DNA of 64,000 bases. Source: Macrotis lagotis (Eukaryota; Chordata; Mammalia; Peramelemorphia; Peramelidae). Below, one piece after another: positions 54,717 through 64,000 of the stretch. The stretch spans positions 659,750,008 to 659,814,007 of the forward strand of contig NC_133666.1 of NCBI RefSeq assembly GCF_037893015.1, in the 5' to 3' direction. Position 1 is the first letter of the stretch. Each line of letters opens with the position of its first letter. Under the pieces are notes generated by a model, which was not told the origin of the DNA, made no database searches, and saw only the letters and a list, made by a program, of their open reading frames with translations. The position numbers and the translations under genes are program-made.

Positions 54717-55215
54717 CAACTCCTTCTCAAGTATATGACATTGCACAAGTTCTTCAGGCCTGTTTCCTTCTTGGTTAAAAATAAAAAGAGCAAGTAAAGC
54801 AATTTAGAAACCATAGATTTAGGCCCATTGTTGGTTGACTGAAAGGTTGTTGGGTTTTTAGTCAAAGGAAAATCTCAATGTTCAGAGTTGGACACTAAAA
54901 TGAATGAGCAACCCGGAAAAGTCCTCATCAGAGATGCTAATCCACTCTGAAGAAACCCCATACACCCCTTATATAGCTTGTGTGAACATAATTGTTTTCA
55001 AGTTGTCTGGGCTCATTAGTTTCTTAAGCACATGAACCATCATTTACCTTTTTTCCTATCTCTCACGTTTAGTTACATAATGCAAATGTTTGGTTTCTTC
55101 CTTCCCGTCTCTCTTTATCTCAATTCATCCCCAAATTACTCAGGGAATAGATCTAGTTCAGCCCATAGTCTTTTCTCACAATTGGAGACTAAGTCTGTCA
55201 AAAAGTTGGTTTTTG
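54717..55215. other. unassigned sequence
   Basis: 54890-54985 resembles 47515-47590. The rest is unrecognised; short frames have no domain. Confidence 0.35.
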
Positions 55216-55790
55216 TCTGTCATTATTGAAGAAGACCAAAATAAAATCACTTTTTTGAGACAAATTATAATGTGTCCAACTGTGGCTGATCAGATCAATA
55301 AGAGCTCGGAATGTTCTACCACAGGTCAGGCACAAATAGTTCACGTGAACACCTGAGGTGGGTACACTAAACTTACAGATGTCACTTTTTCTTTGAGATG
55401 TTTCAATTCTTCCTTCCTCATAGAGTGCTGCTCCCTCAATGACGAGGGTATGGCATAATGGGCAGTCCTTTTCCATTGTCTCCCATGATGGACAATCAAA
55501 TCTAAAGTTCTTCACTGAAAATGTCAGGGTGTCTCGGTACTGCTTCTTCTGACCCCCTTGTAAGTGCTTGTCCTTTGCGAGTTCTCCATAAAATAGTTTT
55601 TTGGTTATTGTACATCTGGTAGTATAACAACTGATCAACCTATCATAGTTACACTTTTTGTAAGTGATGTTGGCAGTTTAGTTGGAGAAATGACTTGCCG
55701 GGTAATTTTCAGAATCTTCCTAAGTCAATTTAAATTTGGCAATCCAAATCAGTCTTGTTAGTCTACATAGCAGAAGCAGGTGGAACTTAA
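55216..55790 (-). mobile_element. non-LTR retrotransposon 3' end with C2H2-like finger, copy 1
   Basis: The minus frame 55198-55638 reads FYGELAKDKHLQGGQKKQY, EEGRIETSQRKSDICK and a terminal finger CLTCGRTFRALIDLISHSWTH (C-x2-C...H-x3-H), the C-terminal region of a LINE ORF2 family widespread in animals. The 3' end (reversed, near 55220: ATTATTGAAGAAGACC) matches the Mar1-like SINE tail. 5'-truncated; degraded further upstream, past 55640. LINE clade not settled (RTE-like or related). Confidence 0.75.
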
Positions 55791-56159
55791 GAGTGTAGAA
55801 GATTACTAGAAGCAAATGTCAAATAATACAAGAGAAAAGCCGAAGCACCAAAAATCTGGAGAAAGCCAAATTAGAAACTTGGCTCACATGGAGATAAGTC
55901 TTCAGGAGGACATAAAGACGGAAGAAAGAATAGTTGAATGTTCAAGAAGAAAACAAAGGCATTTGAACAAATATTTCATGAGGGAAATTCCAGTGAAAGA
56001 AAGAACCCTGTAGACTCCAAAAACATGATAGGATTGAAATAAGAAACTGAAGAATGGTTCAAAAGAAAAGAAAAATTCTTACAGGAAGCCATCAGAAATA
56101 AATTAGAACACAATCCAGAGTTAATAAATACAAATAACTAAGTAGGAAATTGATTTTAT
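55791..56159. other. unassigned A-rich sequence
   Basis: A 65-residue Lys/Glu-rich plus frame (55816-56013) might derive from a LINE ORF1, but this cannot be shown. Confidence 0.3.
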
Positions 56160-56697
56160 GGTGGAAGACCTCTTTAGTTCATTCTCCACATAACTTGTCA
56201 AAATGATTTACACTTATCCTGGATATCATCATATAACCTCTCTAATCAATAAATTCCAAGTATTCCCAAATGTCTTAAAAATAAAATTTAAAGCTTCTAT
56301 TTAAAAGCTTTTACAACTTGTACCTAACCTATCTTTCCAGTTTCATTATGTATTAGTCTTCAATTCAACACTACTGTCTATTTAAATTCTGTTTTTCCTC
56401 TTTACAGATAATTTTCCATCTTCTGTCTCTATGCCTGTCTAATTGTTATTCTCAATATCTGGAATATTCTTTTATCTTACTCATTTGTTTAACATAAAGT
56501 ACCTTGCATTAACCACCTCATCTTTAATTTGTGTATATGCATACTTTTATATGTATATTCTGTGTCCCCTGAAAGACTGTAAGATCTCTGGGAACAGGGA
56601 TTGTTTCCTTTTTTTTTGTCCTAGGATACATCTCAACATGCAACACAGTTCCTGGTTCTTTGTTGATGCTCATTCAGTGTGTTTTGATTGATTGTTG
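56160..56697 (+). mobile_element. L2 LINE 3' end
   Basis: TGTACCTAACCTATCTTTCC, AATATCTGGAATATTC, TGTAAGATCTCTGGGAAC, CTAGGATACATCTCAAC, ending TTTTGATTGATTG, the diagnostic L2 terminal repeat. Confidence 0.85.
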
Positions 56698-58605
56698 CAA
56701 AGCAGTAGACACTCTTGGAGAAAACAACATATTTGGAAAACAAATGTTGAAGTAGAAGAAAATTTGGTAAAAGAGAAGGAAAAAGTAGTACAATCACAAG
56801 AACATCTGGTTTGCAAAACCAAAGTGGCTAATTTTAAAGGTAAGATATACAGAGATGACTTGAACCTTATAGATTTCCAAAAAAGAACAAAACAAAAATG
56901 CTCCAATGTATCATAATGAAGAAAATGATATATAAAAAAGCAGCCTAACTTCTGAAATGGCAAAAATAGAAAGAAATTACCAGAAAAAACCAACAATAAC
57001 TTATAAAAGTCTTAGTCTTCAAGCTCAAATATATGAAATGGCTAAACTTGATATTTTCAAAAGCAAATTTGATATTTTATAATCAATCAGGAAAAAGACT
57101 GTTGAATACATAGGAAAGGAGATTCAAAAAACTCAAATTCAGGAGAATCACTGAAGAGAATGGAATATTGTAAAAAAAGCAAAAGATGCTCAAGCTTCAG
57201 TCCAAAATAATACATCCTGCAAATTGTAGCCTAATAATCAAAGAAAAACAATTGATGTTCAACAATAAAAAAGACAAAATATTAGAAGCATTTCATCAAA
57301 CCAAATCAAAACCAGAGGTGAATAGTTTGTTTATCTTGAAAATGCTCCAGGAACAGAACTTATGAAATCAATTTTCCCATGGGTTGTTTTCTAAAGATAG
57401 AGAAATATTAATGCGATAAAAGAAAGAATAAAGAAGTGTCATTGAGGGAAGAATAAATAGCAAATGATCTAAATGTTTAAGGTGAACATAAAAGATTATG
57501 AGAAGTGAATATGTGAAAACAGAGCAGTTACTTTGGGGATTAAATTTTCTGATTTCAAAAAGTGAGTCAATATATTTTGTGGGACCATGATTTCCCATGA
57601 TTTCCCATTTCTCATGACTGGGAAGATGGGAGGGACTAGTGAGTGATATATTCTTACCATATCCATACATGAACAGTGAGGGGACAAGAATTCCCATAGT
57701 CATTCATCAAGAGGAGACTGCGGGATTAAAAGGGGCCTGCAGGATGAAAGCAGTTGGGCATGGGACCTGATATGGAAGGGGAGTAGTAAGCAGGAAGGAA
57801 AAGTAGTTTTGCCCCAGAAGGGGGGAAATGGAAATGTACCAGTGAAGAACATTCCCCTAGAAAAAGGAAGTATATATCTGTAATAAGAACACAGAATTTT
57901 ATAATGAGTTTCATTTGAGGGTATTTGCTCATCTTTTCAGACAAAATGTTTTACTTGTAAGAAGAGGGAACTGCCTTAAGGGAAGCCAGCTCTATGTAAC
58001 TTTCGGAATGGCAACTGAAGGAAACCTGTAAGGAAAAGAGATATGACCTAGACCCATGACTAGGTGACTTCTATTATACTACACTGCTTCTATTCACATT
58101 ATAACCCTTATCAATAGATGTTTGTAATAGTGACTTAGAGCAGGAAAAAAAGAGAGTTAAAGTCTATCTACATAGGCAGTAGCTGAAATTAGACAAAAAA
58201 AGCATTTACCCATTTTTTTCTTTCCAAAATGTTCTCGGGTATTATGTAAACATAGCTATATTTAGTTGATCTTTATTAAAATAAATATCGCATGACATTT
58301 AAAAACAATTTTAAAAGTACAGAAAATAAAAGAACAGATAATAGGATAAATAAAAATATTAACACAGCTCTATAAAAATAGCATTGAGGGAAACAAAGTT
58401 CTAAATAAGTTCTAAATAAGATTGGGGTGAATAAAAAGGACAACTTGTTGAAACTTGTTTCTTACAAAGTTAATTTGGGATGAAGGAAAATAAATGAAGA
58501 AAAAACGCTTTTATTAAACATTCATTATGTGCCAGGGGCTATGCTATGTACTGGGAACAAAAATATAAAAAACAAAACATTCCCTGCTATTAGGGAGTTT
58601 CATTT
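56698..58605. other. unassigned A-rich sequence with a repeat piece
   Basis: 56700-57400 is A-rich and could be a decayed LINE ORF1 region, with low support. 57600-57960 is G-rich and not recognised. 58500-58600 (TTATGTGCCAGGGGCTATGC) is the 'catttattaagcacctac' repeat. No gene. Confidence 0.35.
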
Positions 58606-58890
58606 CTTTTCTTCTTTTCAGATATTTTATTTTTTCCAGTTGCATGAAAAAACAATTTTTGGTATTCATATTTTAAAATTTCAAGTTCCAAAATCTCTGA
58701 TTAGTAGTTTGATATAGGTTAAACGTGTATAATCATGCAGAAATTTCTGTGTTAGTCATGTTGTGAAGGAAGATATAAACAAAAAAAGGACAAAAAGTAA
58801 AGTGAAAGATAGTATGCTTTGATTTGCATTCAGGCTTTAAAAAAATAGCTCTTTCTCTGGATGTAGATAGCACTTTTTCTCAGGAGAGGT
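58606..58890 (-). mobile_element. L1 LINE 3' end, 5'-truncated
   Basis: CCAGTTGCATGAAAAAAC, AAACGTGTATAATCATGC, GTCATGTTGTGAAGGAAG and TGCATTCAGGCTTTAAA in reversed L1 3' UTR order. Confidence 0.8.
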
Positions 58891-59279
58891 GCTTCATTTC
58901 TCATAGGAGACAGCACAAGAAAGGAAAGGACTTCTGGAACAATGATAGAAGTTGACAGTAACAGAGATAATGGAGTCAGGAGGATCTGTTGAAATCTAAT
59001 CTCAGCCACTAGGCTTACTAATTATGTGATCCTTGGCAAACCACAACCTTGATTCCCTCACCAAAAAAAAGGTGGGCAGAATTAAGGGAGGAATATTATT
59101 ATCTTATATTTCTTTAGCTAAAGAATAACCACTGAACTGTGAACAATTAGAAGAAGCTGGCTAACATAGAAATCTAGCCCAAGCTCAGAAAGGTGATGAG
59201 AAATCATTGAACTGATCACAATGTATTCCAATCATCTGACCTGGGTGAAAGATTTCAAAGGGTTTTGAAAAGCAAATAT
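58891..59279 (+). repeat. weak old SINE and unassigned sequence
   Basis: 58970-59080 (GGAGTCAGGAGGATCTG, ATTATGTGATCCTTGGC) is a truncated tRNA-SINE. The rest is unrecognised. Confidence 0.45.
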
Positions 59280-59552
59280 ATTTTGTGAACTGTAGTGCAG
59301 TGGATAGACCTCCAGCCATGGAGAGTCAGGAGAATCTGAGTTCAAATCTATCCTCAGACACTTACTAGCTGTGTGACTCTGGGCAAGTCACTTAATGCAC
59401 TTGCCTTGCATCCAGGGCCAAATCCAGTCATCCTAATTCTGATCTGGCCACTGGACCCAGATGGCTCTGGAGGAGAAAGTGAGGTTGGCACCTTGGCATG
59501 GCATCACCTCTCTGATGTCATGGTCTTCCAGAATGAAGGACAAACATCGTCA
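59280..59552 (+). mobile_element. Mar1-like SINE, near complete
   Basis: GTGCAGTGGATAGACCTCC head, CTGTGTGACTCTGGGCAAG, CATCCTAATTCTGATCTGG, CTGGAGGAGAAAGTGAGG, CACCTCTCTGATGTCATGG, GAATGAAGGACAAAC. Confidence 0.85.
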
Positions 59553-60547
59553 TCAACTCCACCATTCTTTAAGTTTCAGAGGAAATGTGGTTGTCTTTTT
59601 ACTGGTGGTTTTCTATTCCAATAAAATTGTAGATTTGGTCCCCAAATATCTCGTGTTAACTTCTCTGTGTAACTCTAGGCTTTGAAATGCTTTAGACTAT
59701 TAAACTTCATGAGGTAAGGATTCACTTCATTTTAGCACAAAGTCTTTAGATCAATCAATGATTGGGGGTGAATTGAGATAAAGAGAGACGGGAAGGAAGA
59801 AACCAAACATTTATTAAGTTACTAGCATGCTGCTAATACTGATGATGCAAAAACAAGAAAGAAAAAGAAGTCTTGCTGACAAGAAACTTTATATTCTAAT
59901 GGCGGGAGATAACATGAAAAAAGGGGCTCTGAAAAGGAGAAGGAACAAGTTTCTCTAGTGTAGTGGCATGGTTTTGAATTCTGAAAGCCAAGAGCAGAAT
60001 TAGGAGGAGAGCTAAGGATCTTAAGGGAGCCCAGACCCCTCCATAAAAGAGAAGTTTCAGAAAGAATGCACAATGTGAGGCATGTCAGAGATATGGTTTT
60101 TGAAGTACAGAAGACAAAAAGAATAAATCCAAGTGGTGAGACCAGTTGGTCTGCAGGGGTAACTGAAAACTATAGTGTCAGTTCCTTTTACCTCACCCAT
60201 GGTACAATATTCCTTTCTAGAATATGTCTTCTAACTGCTTAGAATTAGCAACCCATTAACTATTTAATGTAGACCTCTAGTTTTTAAAGGTCATTGATGT
60301 TAACTTATGAGGTTTGGTTTTTTTCTCTTATCTGTTTTCTTGTGTATTCTGTTATATCTGAAACATAATTCTTTTCTTTTGAGGTTTCAGGATTAGAGAA
60401 GATTATGGAAAGTTCCCATTCTGCTATCTTACTGGTTCTCATGATTCCCAGCTATATTTCTCCCTCAATCCACTAAAAACTCTATTTTTTTCAGACTGTT
60501 AACCACACCTTCTTCTCTTTAGTGATTTTGGTTTGATTTTTTTTAAC
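59553..60547. other. mostly unassigned, ancient repeat at 59795-59905
   Basis: 59795-59905 (CCAAACATTTATTAAG, CAAGAAACTTTATATTC) is the 'catttattaagcacctac' unit. 60400-60435 (TTCTGCTATCTTACTGG) may be an L1 5' terminal remnant on the minus strand. Confidence 0.4.
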
Positions 60548-60603
60548 CTATATATATATATATAATATATATATGTATATTATATATATATATAATATAT
60601 ATG
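60548..60603. repeat. (TA)n tract, self-complementary
   Basis: Alternating TA with AATATATATA interruptions, able to extrude as a cruciform. Confidence 0.95.
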
Positions 60604-60800
60604 AGTTTGCATTTATTTCTATTCAACTGTATTTTATTAGATTTGATTCAATATTTTAGCCAATCAAATTTTATGATATTGGTTCTGGTATTCAACATAG
60701 TTATTAATTTACATTTTGAATTTTGTGTCATTTGCAGACATGGCAAGTATACCACTTGTGCCCATTTCCAAGTGATAAATTTAAGCATGGAGAAAATCAG
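60604..60800 (-). mobile_element. CR1/L3 LINE fragment
   Basis: TTTATTTCTATTCAACTG, TTAGATTTGATTCAATATT and TTTGTGTCATTTGCAGAC match the reverse of CR1/L3; homologous to the 50530-51185 copy. Confidence 0.65.
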
Positions 60801-61351
60801 ACTCTTTGGGTCTTTGTCTAGAGGCCTTTCTCTAGGTGGACACTAAATGAAATATTTCATTTTTCAAATTTCATTTTCATGTTTTTCAATTAGTTCTAAA
60901 TCTAGCAAACCATCATGTCATACAGTTTATATAGTTTCATCTTATCTGACAGACAGCATAAAATATTATTTCTGTTTATATATATATACATATATATATG
61001 TAAAGTATACATTAAAAATATGCACAGCATTCTCCTGACCTTATCATATGGTAACTTTCAAAATACAAACTAAAGTTAATTCTATTTTGCCTTTTTTGTG
61101 ATCACTACTTTATATTTCAATTGTTTCCCAAGAATCAAAGTCACTGTCAGTAGCCTATAATTTGTGGAATCCACCTTGTCTCTTCTTTTTCATTTAAAGT
61201 GGGGAAAACTGTTCTCTAGTCTTGTCACACCTTTTCTTTGTTTACAAACACAATCAATAATTTAGCAATGACATCAAGCAATCTGAAAGCATAGGTGGCA
61301 TGCTTATGAATTTACAGATGAGACATAACTAGGAAAAATAGTTTACACATA
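60801..61351. other. unassigned sequence
   Basis: 60978-61000 has a short TATATACA tract. No repeat or gene recognised. Confidence 0.3.
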
Positions 61352-62965
61352 GGTCATAATCCTTGTCTTTTGTTATCGAAGAAGACTCAAATGACATCAC
61401 AATGTTAGAGACGAGTTACAGTATGTCTGACTGTGGTTGATCAAGCCAATATGAGCCCAAAATGCTCTACCACAGATTGGGCACAGATTATTCATGTGAA
61501 CTAGGGTGGTTATTTTAAATTTATTTATCTCACATTTTCTTTGAACTGCTTCAAATCTGCCTTGAGCATAGAGCACACACAGCATCCTCTCTGATAAGGT
61601 ATACTATACTGGGAAGTCCTTTGTCAGTGTTTCCCATGTTGCACAATCAGTTCCAAAGTTCTTAAGAGAGACCTTCAGGGTGTTCTGGTATCAATTCTTC
61701 TGACCCTCCCCTAAATGTATGAGTTCTCCATAAAATAGTCTTTTTGGTAAGTATACATTTGACATTCAAATAATGTGAGCAGCCCATCATGAGCTTTCTG
61801 TATTAATGTTTGGATGCTCAAGAAAGGACCTCGGTGTCTGGTATCTTCTCCACCAGATGATCTTCGGAATCTTCCTAACAAAATTTCCTGGCATGACACT
61901 GGTAGATTGTCCAAGTTTCACAGGTATACAGCAATGAGGTCAGCACAACAAACAAAGTCAATTTGGTAATCAATCTAATACCTCTTCTCTCTCACACACT
62001 TTCTTTTGAAATATCCTGAATAGCTCTAGCAATGCATGTGTCAACCTCATTGTGAATGTGTATCTCCCTGAAAAGGACACTGCCAAGGTAATTAAACTTA
62101 TACACAGTATTTAAAAGTTCTCCATTTGCTATAATAGATGGTTTCACATATGGATGGTGTGATGCTGGCTGATGGAGCACTTGTGTTTTCTTGGTATTAA
62201 TTGTTAGACCAAAATTAGCACAAGTCCATACTTTGATCCATATTTTGAGCCATCTCAGTTTTAGAGGTTGCATTGAGTGCACAATCATCTGCAAACAGAA
62301 GATCCTGCACCATGACTCCCTCCACTTTGGTCTTTTCAAATTGATGAATTTACCATCAGTGAGATAGCTGACCCTGATGCCATGTTCATCCTCAATGAAG
62401 GAATCTGATAACATGACTGAAAACATCATGCAAAAATGGTTGCGATAAAGGACACATCCTTGTTTCATTCCTTGGTGACTAGAAAATCTCTAGAGCATTG
62501 TCCACTACCCAGGACTCGGGCAAGCCCTTCATCATGAGACTGACATACAACACTGATGAACTTCTGCTGGCAAACAAATTTTGGCATAATTTTCCATAAA
62601 CCCTCATGACTGATAGTATCAAAGGCTTGGTCAGATATACAAATGTTGCATACAGACCTCTTTTCCACATCTGGAATTTTTCTGGAGTTATTGGGCAGTA
62701 AAAAACATCTTGACCCTTTGTGAAGCCTCACTGGCTCTCAAAGAGGTGAGCATTTTCCAGATGAAGGTTCAGTCTATTAAGGAGGAATCTGGTAAGAAAC
62801 TTGCCAGCAATGACTAAAAGGAAAATACCCTTGTGATTATCACAAGACAATCTATTCCCTTTACCATATGGACAATGGAGGCATCCTTGAATTCCTGGGC
62901 AATACCTTTTTATATCATATAACCTGGGAAATGTTGGTTTTTCATATATTTGAATGGCTACCAAG
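61352..62965 (-). mobile_element. non-LTR retrotransposon ORF2 remnant with reverse transcriptase and C2H2-like finger, copy 2
   Basis: Minus-strand frames in order: KGNRLSCDNHKGIFLL with a LLNRLNLHLE helix (62728-62964), LWKIMPKFVCQQKF (62465-62731), MKQGCVLYRNHFCMMFSVML (62468), the catalytic FADD encoded at 62284-62295 in a different frame from its neighbours, NFGLTINTKKTQVLHQPA, YKFNYLGSVLFREIHI, then the C-terminal finger CPICGRAFWAHIGLINH (61397-61585). These are reverse transcriptase blocks and C-terminus of a LINE. It is 5'-truncated (no endonuclease) with several frameshifts, for example around FADD and after 61990. Its 3' end (reversed, near 61370: TTATCGAAGAAGACTC) matches the Mar1-like SINE tail. 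Confidence 0.9.
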
Positions 62966-64000
62966 CATTAGAGAGATTAGATTTACTCTACCCTAGAGAT
63001 CAGAACTAGGAAAAATTGGTAGAAGTTATAGCATTTTAGCATTGTTAAAAGAAAATTTTCCTACCAATTAGAGTCATCTCAAAAGTAAAATGGACCATTT
63101 TAAGAGAATGTGTGAACCCTTCCCCATTAAAAAGGAAGTAAAATGAATATCAAAGATGTCATTCCTGATCAGGTATAGGTGGGATATACTGGTCTTCAGG
63201 CATCCCTTGAAATTCTGAATTCCCAAGATTCTGTTTGTTAGATGAATTTCAAACAAGTGTGAATTTCATATTAAAGAGGGTGTTCAAAAAATAATCTATT
63301 GCTTTGTTCTTCTTTAAATTTCATCTTTGAAAAACCAAACTGTCTTATACCCCAAGAGTTGAGAAATTGCCAAAATTGGCAATTAGTGCAACAGCAAGCT
63401 AAGCCAACATATAAAGTCTTATGCAAGAGTCTTTCTTGGGATTGGTTCCAACCAAGATTCCCATTGGTCAAAGTTTGCTGTGCCATGACCATCAAATGAA
63501 TGTTAATTCTAGTCTCTGGAAATATTTGAAATCATGAAGGAAACATTCTTTGTTGTCCAAGAGAGTCTGATACACAGAGAGGCATGTCTAGTTTGCCTAA
63601 AATGAAATAAAGCACAGTGGCTGTCAACATTGAAGAAAGAAAAACTTTTCTCTTCCTTCCATATATTATTTTTCTTTAAAATTGATATCAAAAGCAAAGG
63701 GGAAAAACCCTAAAACTGTTCTGAATTCAGCTCACATCCCTATGTCCAAACAATTAATGGGAAGGGCAGGTAAGAGAACAGACCTTGAGCTCATCACTTA
63801 ACACAGGACCTGCCACCTAGTATGCATTAATTAATGGTAGGTGAAAAATTGACCTGGAAGAAAACTATCAGGCAGCAAAAGCAAAGCATTATGGTTAAGG
63901 GATGGGAGCTGTCCAGAGTAATTCTCATAAACAAGGCAAAAAGGTGGATTAAATCAAAGAGGCCAGAGGAATTAGGGAGACATCCAATACTAGAATGGGA
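62966..64000. other. unassigned sequence
   Basis: No repeat family or gene recognised in the last kilobase. Overlapping frames at 63271-63499 on both strands have no recognised domain. Confidence 0.3.

Noticed and set aside
55198-55638. C2H2 finger frame as a host zinc-finger gene
   Set aside because: A single finger at the end of a LINE-like ORF, repeated in the second copy at 61397-61585, and it sits at a LINE 3' end.
55816-57400. A-rich plus-strand region as L1 ORF1
   Set aside because: Only weak word-level resemblance to the ORF1 regions at 18600-18960 and 45000-45300; left as unassigned.
61992-62468. 158-residue frame as a host gene
   Set aside because: Contains reverse transcriptase blocks of a LINE and neighbouring frames continue it.
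1-64000. Endogenous retrovirus or other capsid/envelope-bearing element
   Set aside because: No paired LTRs and no gag-, pol- or env-like region could be recognised; all reverse transcriptase traces fit non-LTR LINEs. A decayed solitary LTR in the unassigned stretches cannot be excluded.

Overview
The window looks like AT-rich, CpG-poor intergenic or intronic DNA from a marsupial. The evidence is the repeat content. A tRNA-headed SINE recurs on both strands, with a head reading GGGGCAGCTAGGTGGC, a middle reading ACTTAATAATTACCTAGCTG and an A-rich tail after CCATTGCCTTGC (WSINE1/SINE1_MD-like). Other components are marsupial-type L1 with its characteristic 3' end, CORE/Mar1-like and RTE/BovB-tailed SINEs, and old MIR, L2 and CR1/L3 copies. 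Family names are from memory and were not searched. American and Australian marsupials cannot be told apart here. No intact host protein-coding gene, exon, tRNA, rRNA or CRISPR array was found. Almost every longer open frame lies inside a repeat.

Layout: 0.5-5.6 kb holds three L1 copies with nested SINEs. 7.5-9.7 kb has three stretches rich in ATTA/TAAT homeodomain-type words, separated by an L2 with two nested SINEs. 10.84-12.06 kb is bounded by a striking inverted repeat (arms about 150 bp, spacer about 0.92 kb). 14.0-19.5 kb is a near full-length but decayed minus-strand L1 complex, broken by a hAT-like 180-bp element, a SINE and a second L1. 19.5-36 kb is a patchwork of L2, CR1/L3, MIR and young SINEs, with a quiet possible regulatory stretch at 30.3-30.9 kb. 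37.7-38.7 kb is a 1-kb GGAA/GGGA purine array. 38.9 kb holds a second copy of the hAT-like element. 39.97-40.57 kb is an EIF1AX processed pseudogene split by a SINE. 41.8-42.5 kb is another repeat-poor, motif-rich stretch. 43.6-46.9 kb is an L1 that keeps both ends and ORF1 but has lost most of ORF2. 47-64 kb is CR1/L3, L2, Mar1-like SINEs and two minus-strand copies of a LINE whose ORF ends in a C2H2-like finger.

The most informative observations are these. (1) The inverted repeat has about 45 identical outer base pairs and conserved AGGTCA and forkhead-like words in both arms. (2) The two hAT-like elements each carry their own 8-bp target duplication. (3) The 3' tail of the Mar1-like SINE matches the 3' end of the finger-ended LINE, suggesting that LINE (or a relative) mobilised the SINE. 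(4) The EIF1AX retrocopy has a datable SINE insertion. (5) ATTA-rich stretches are candidate developmental enhancers. No new gene system could be supported. Coordinates of repeats are estimates made by eye, usually within 5-20 bp unless flanked by target duplications.
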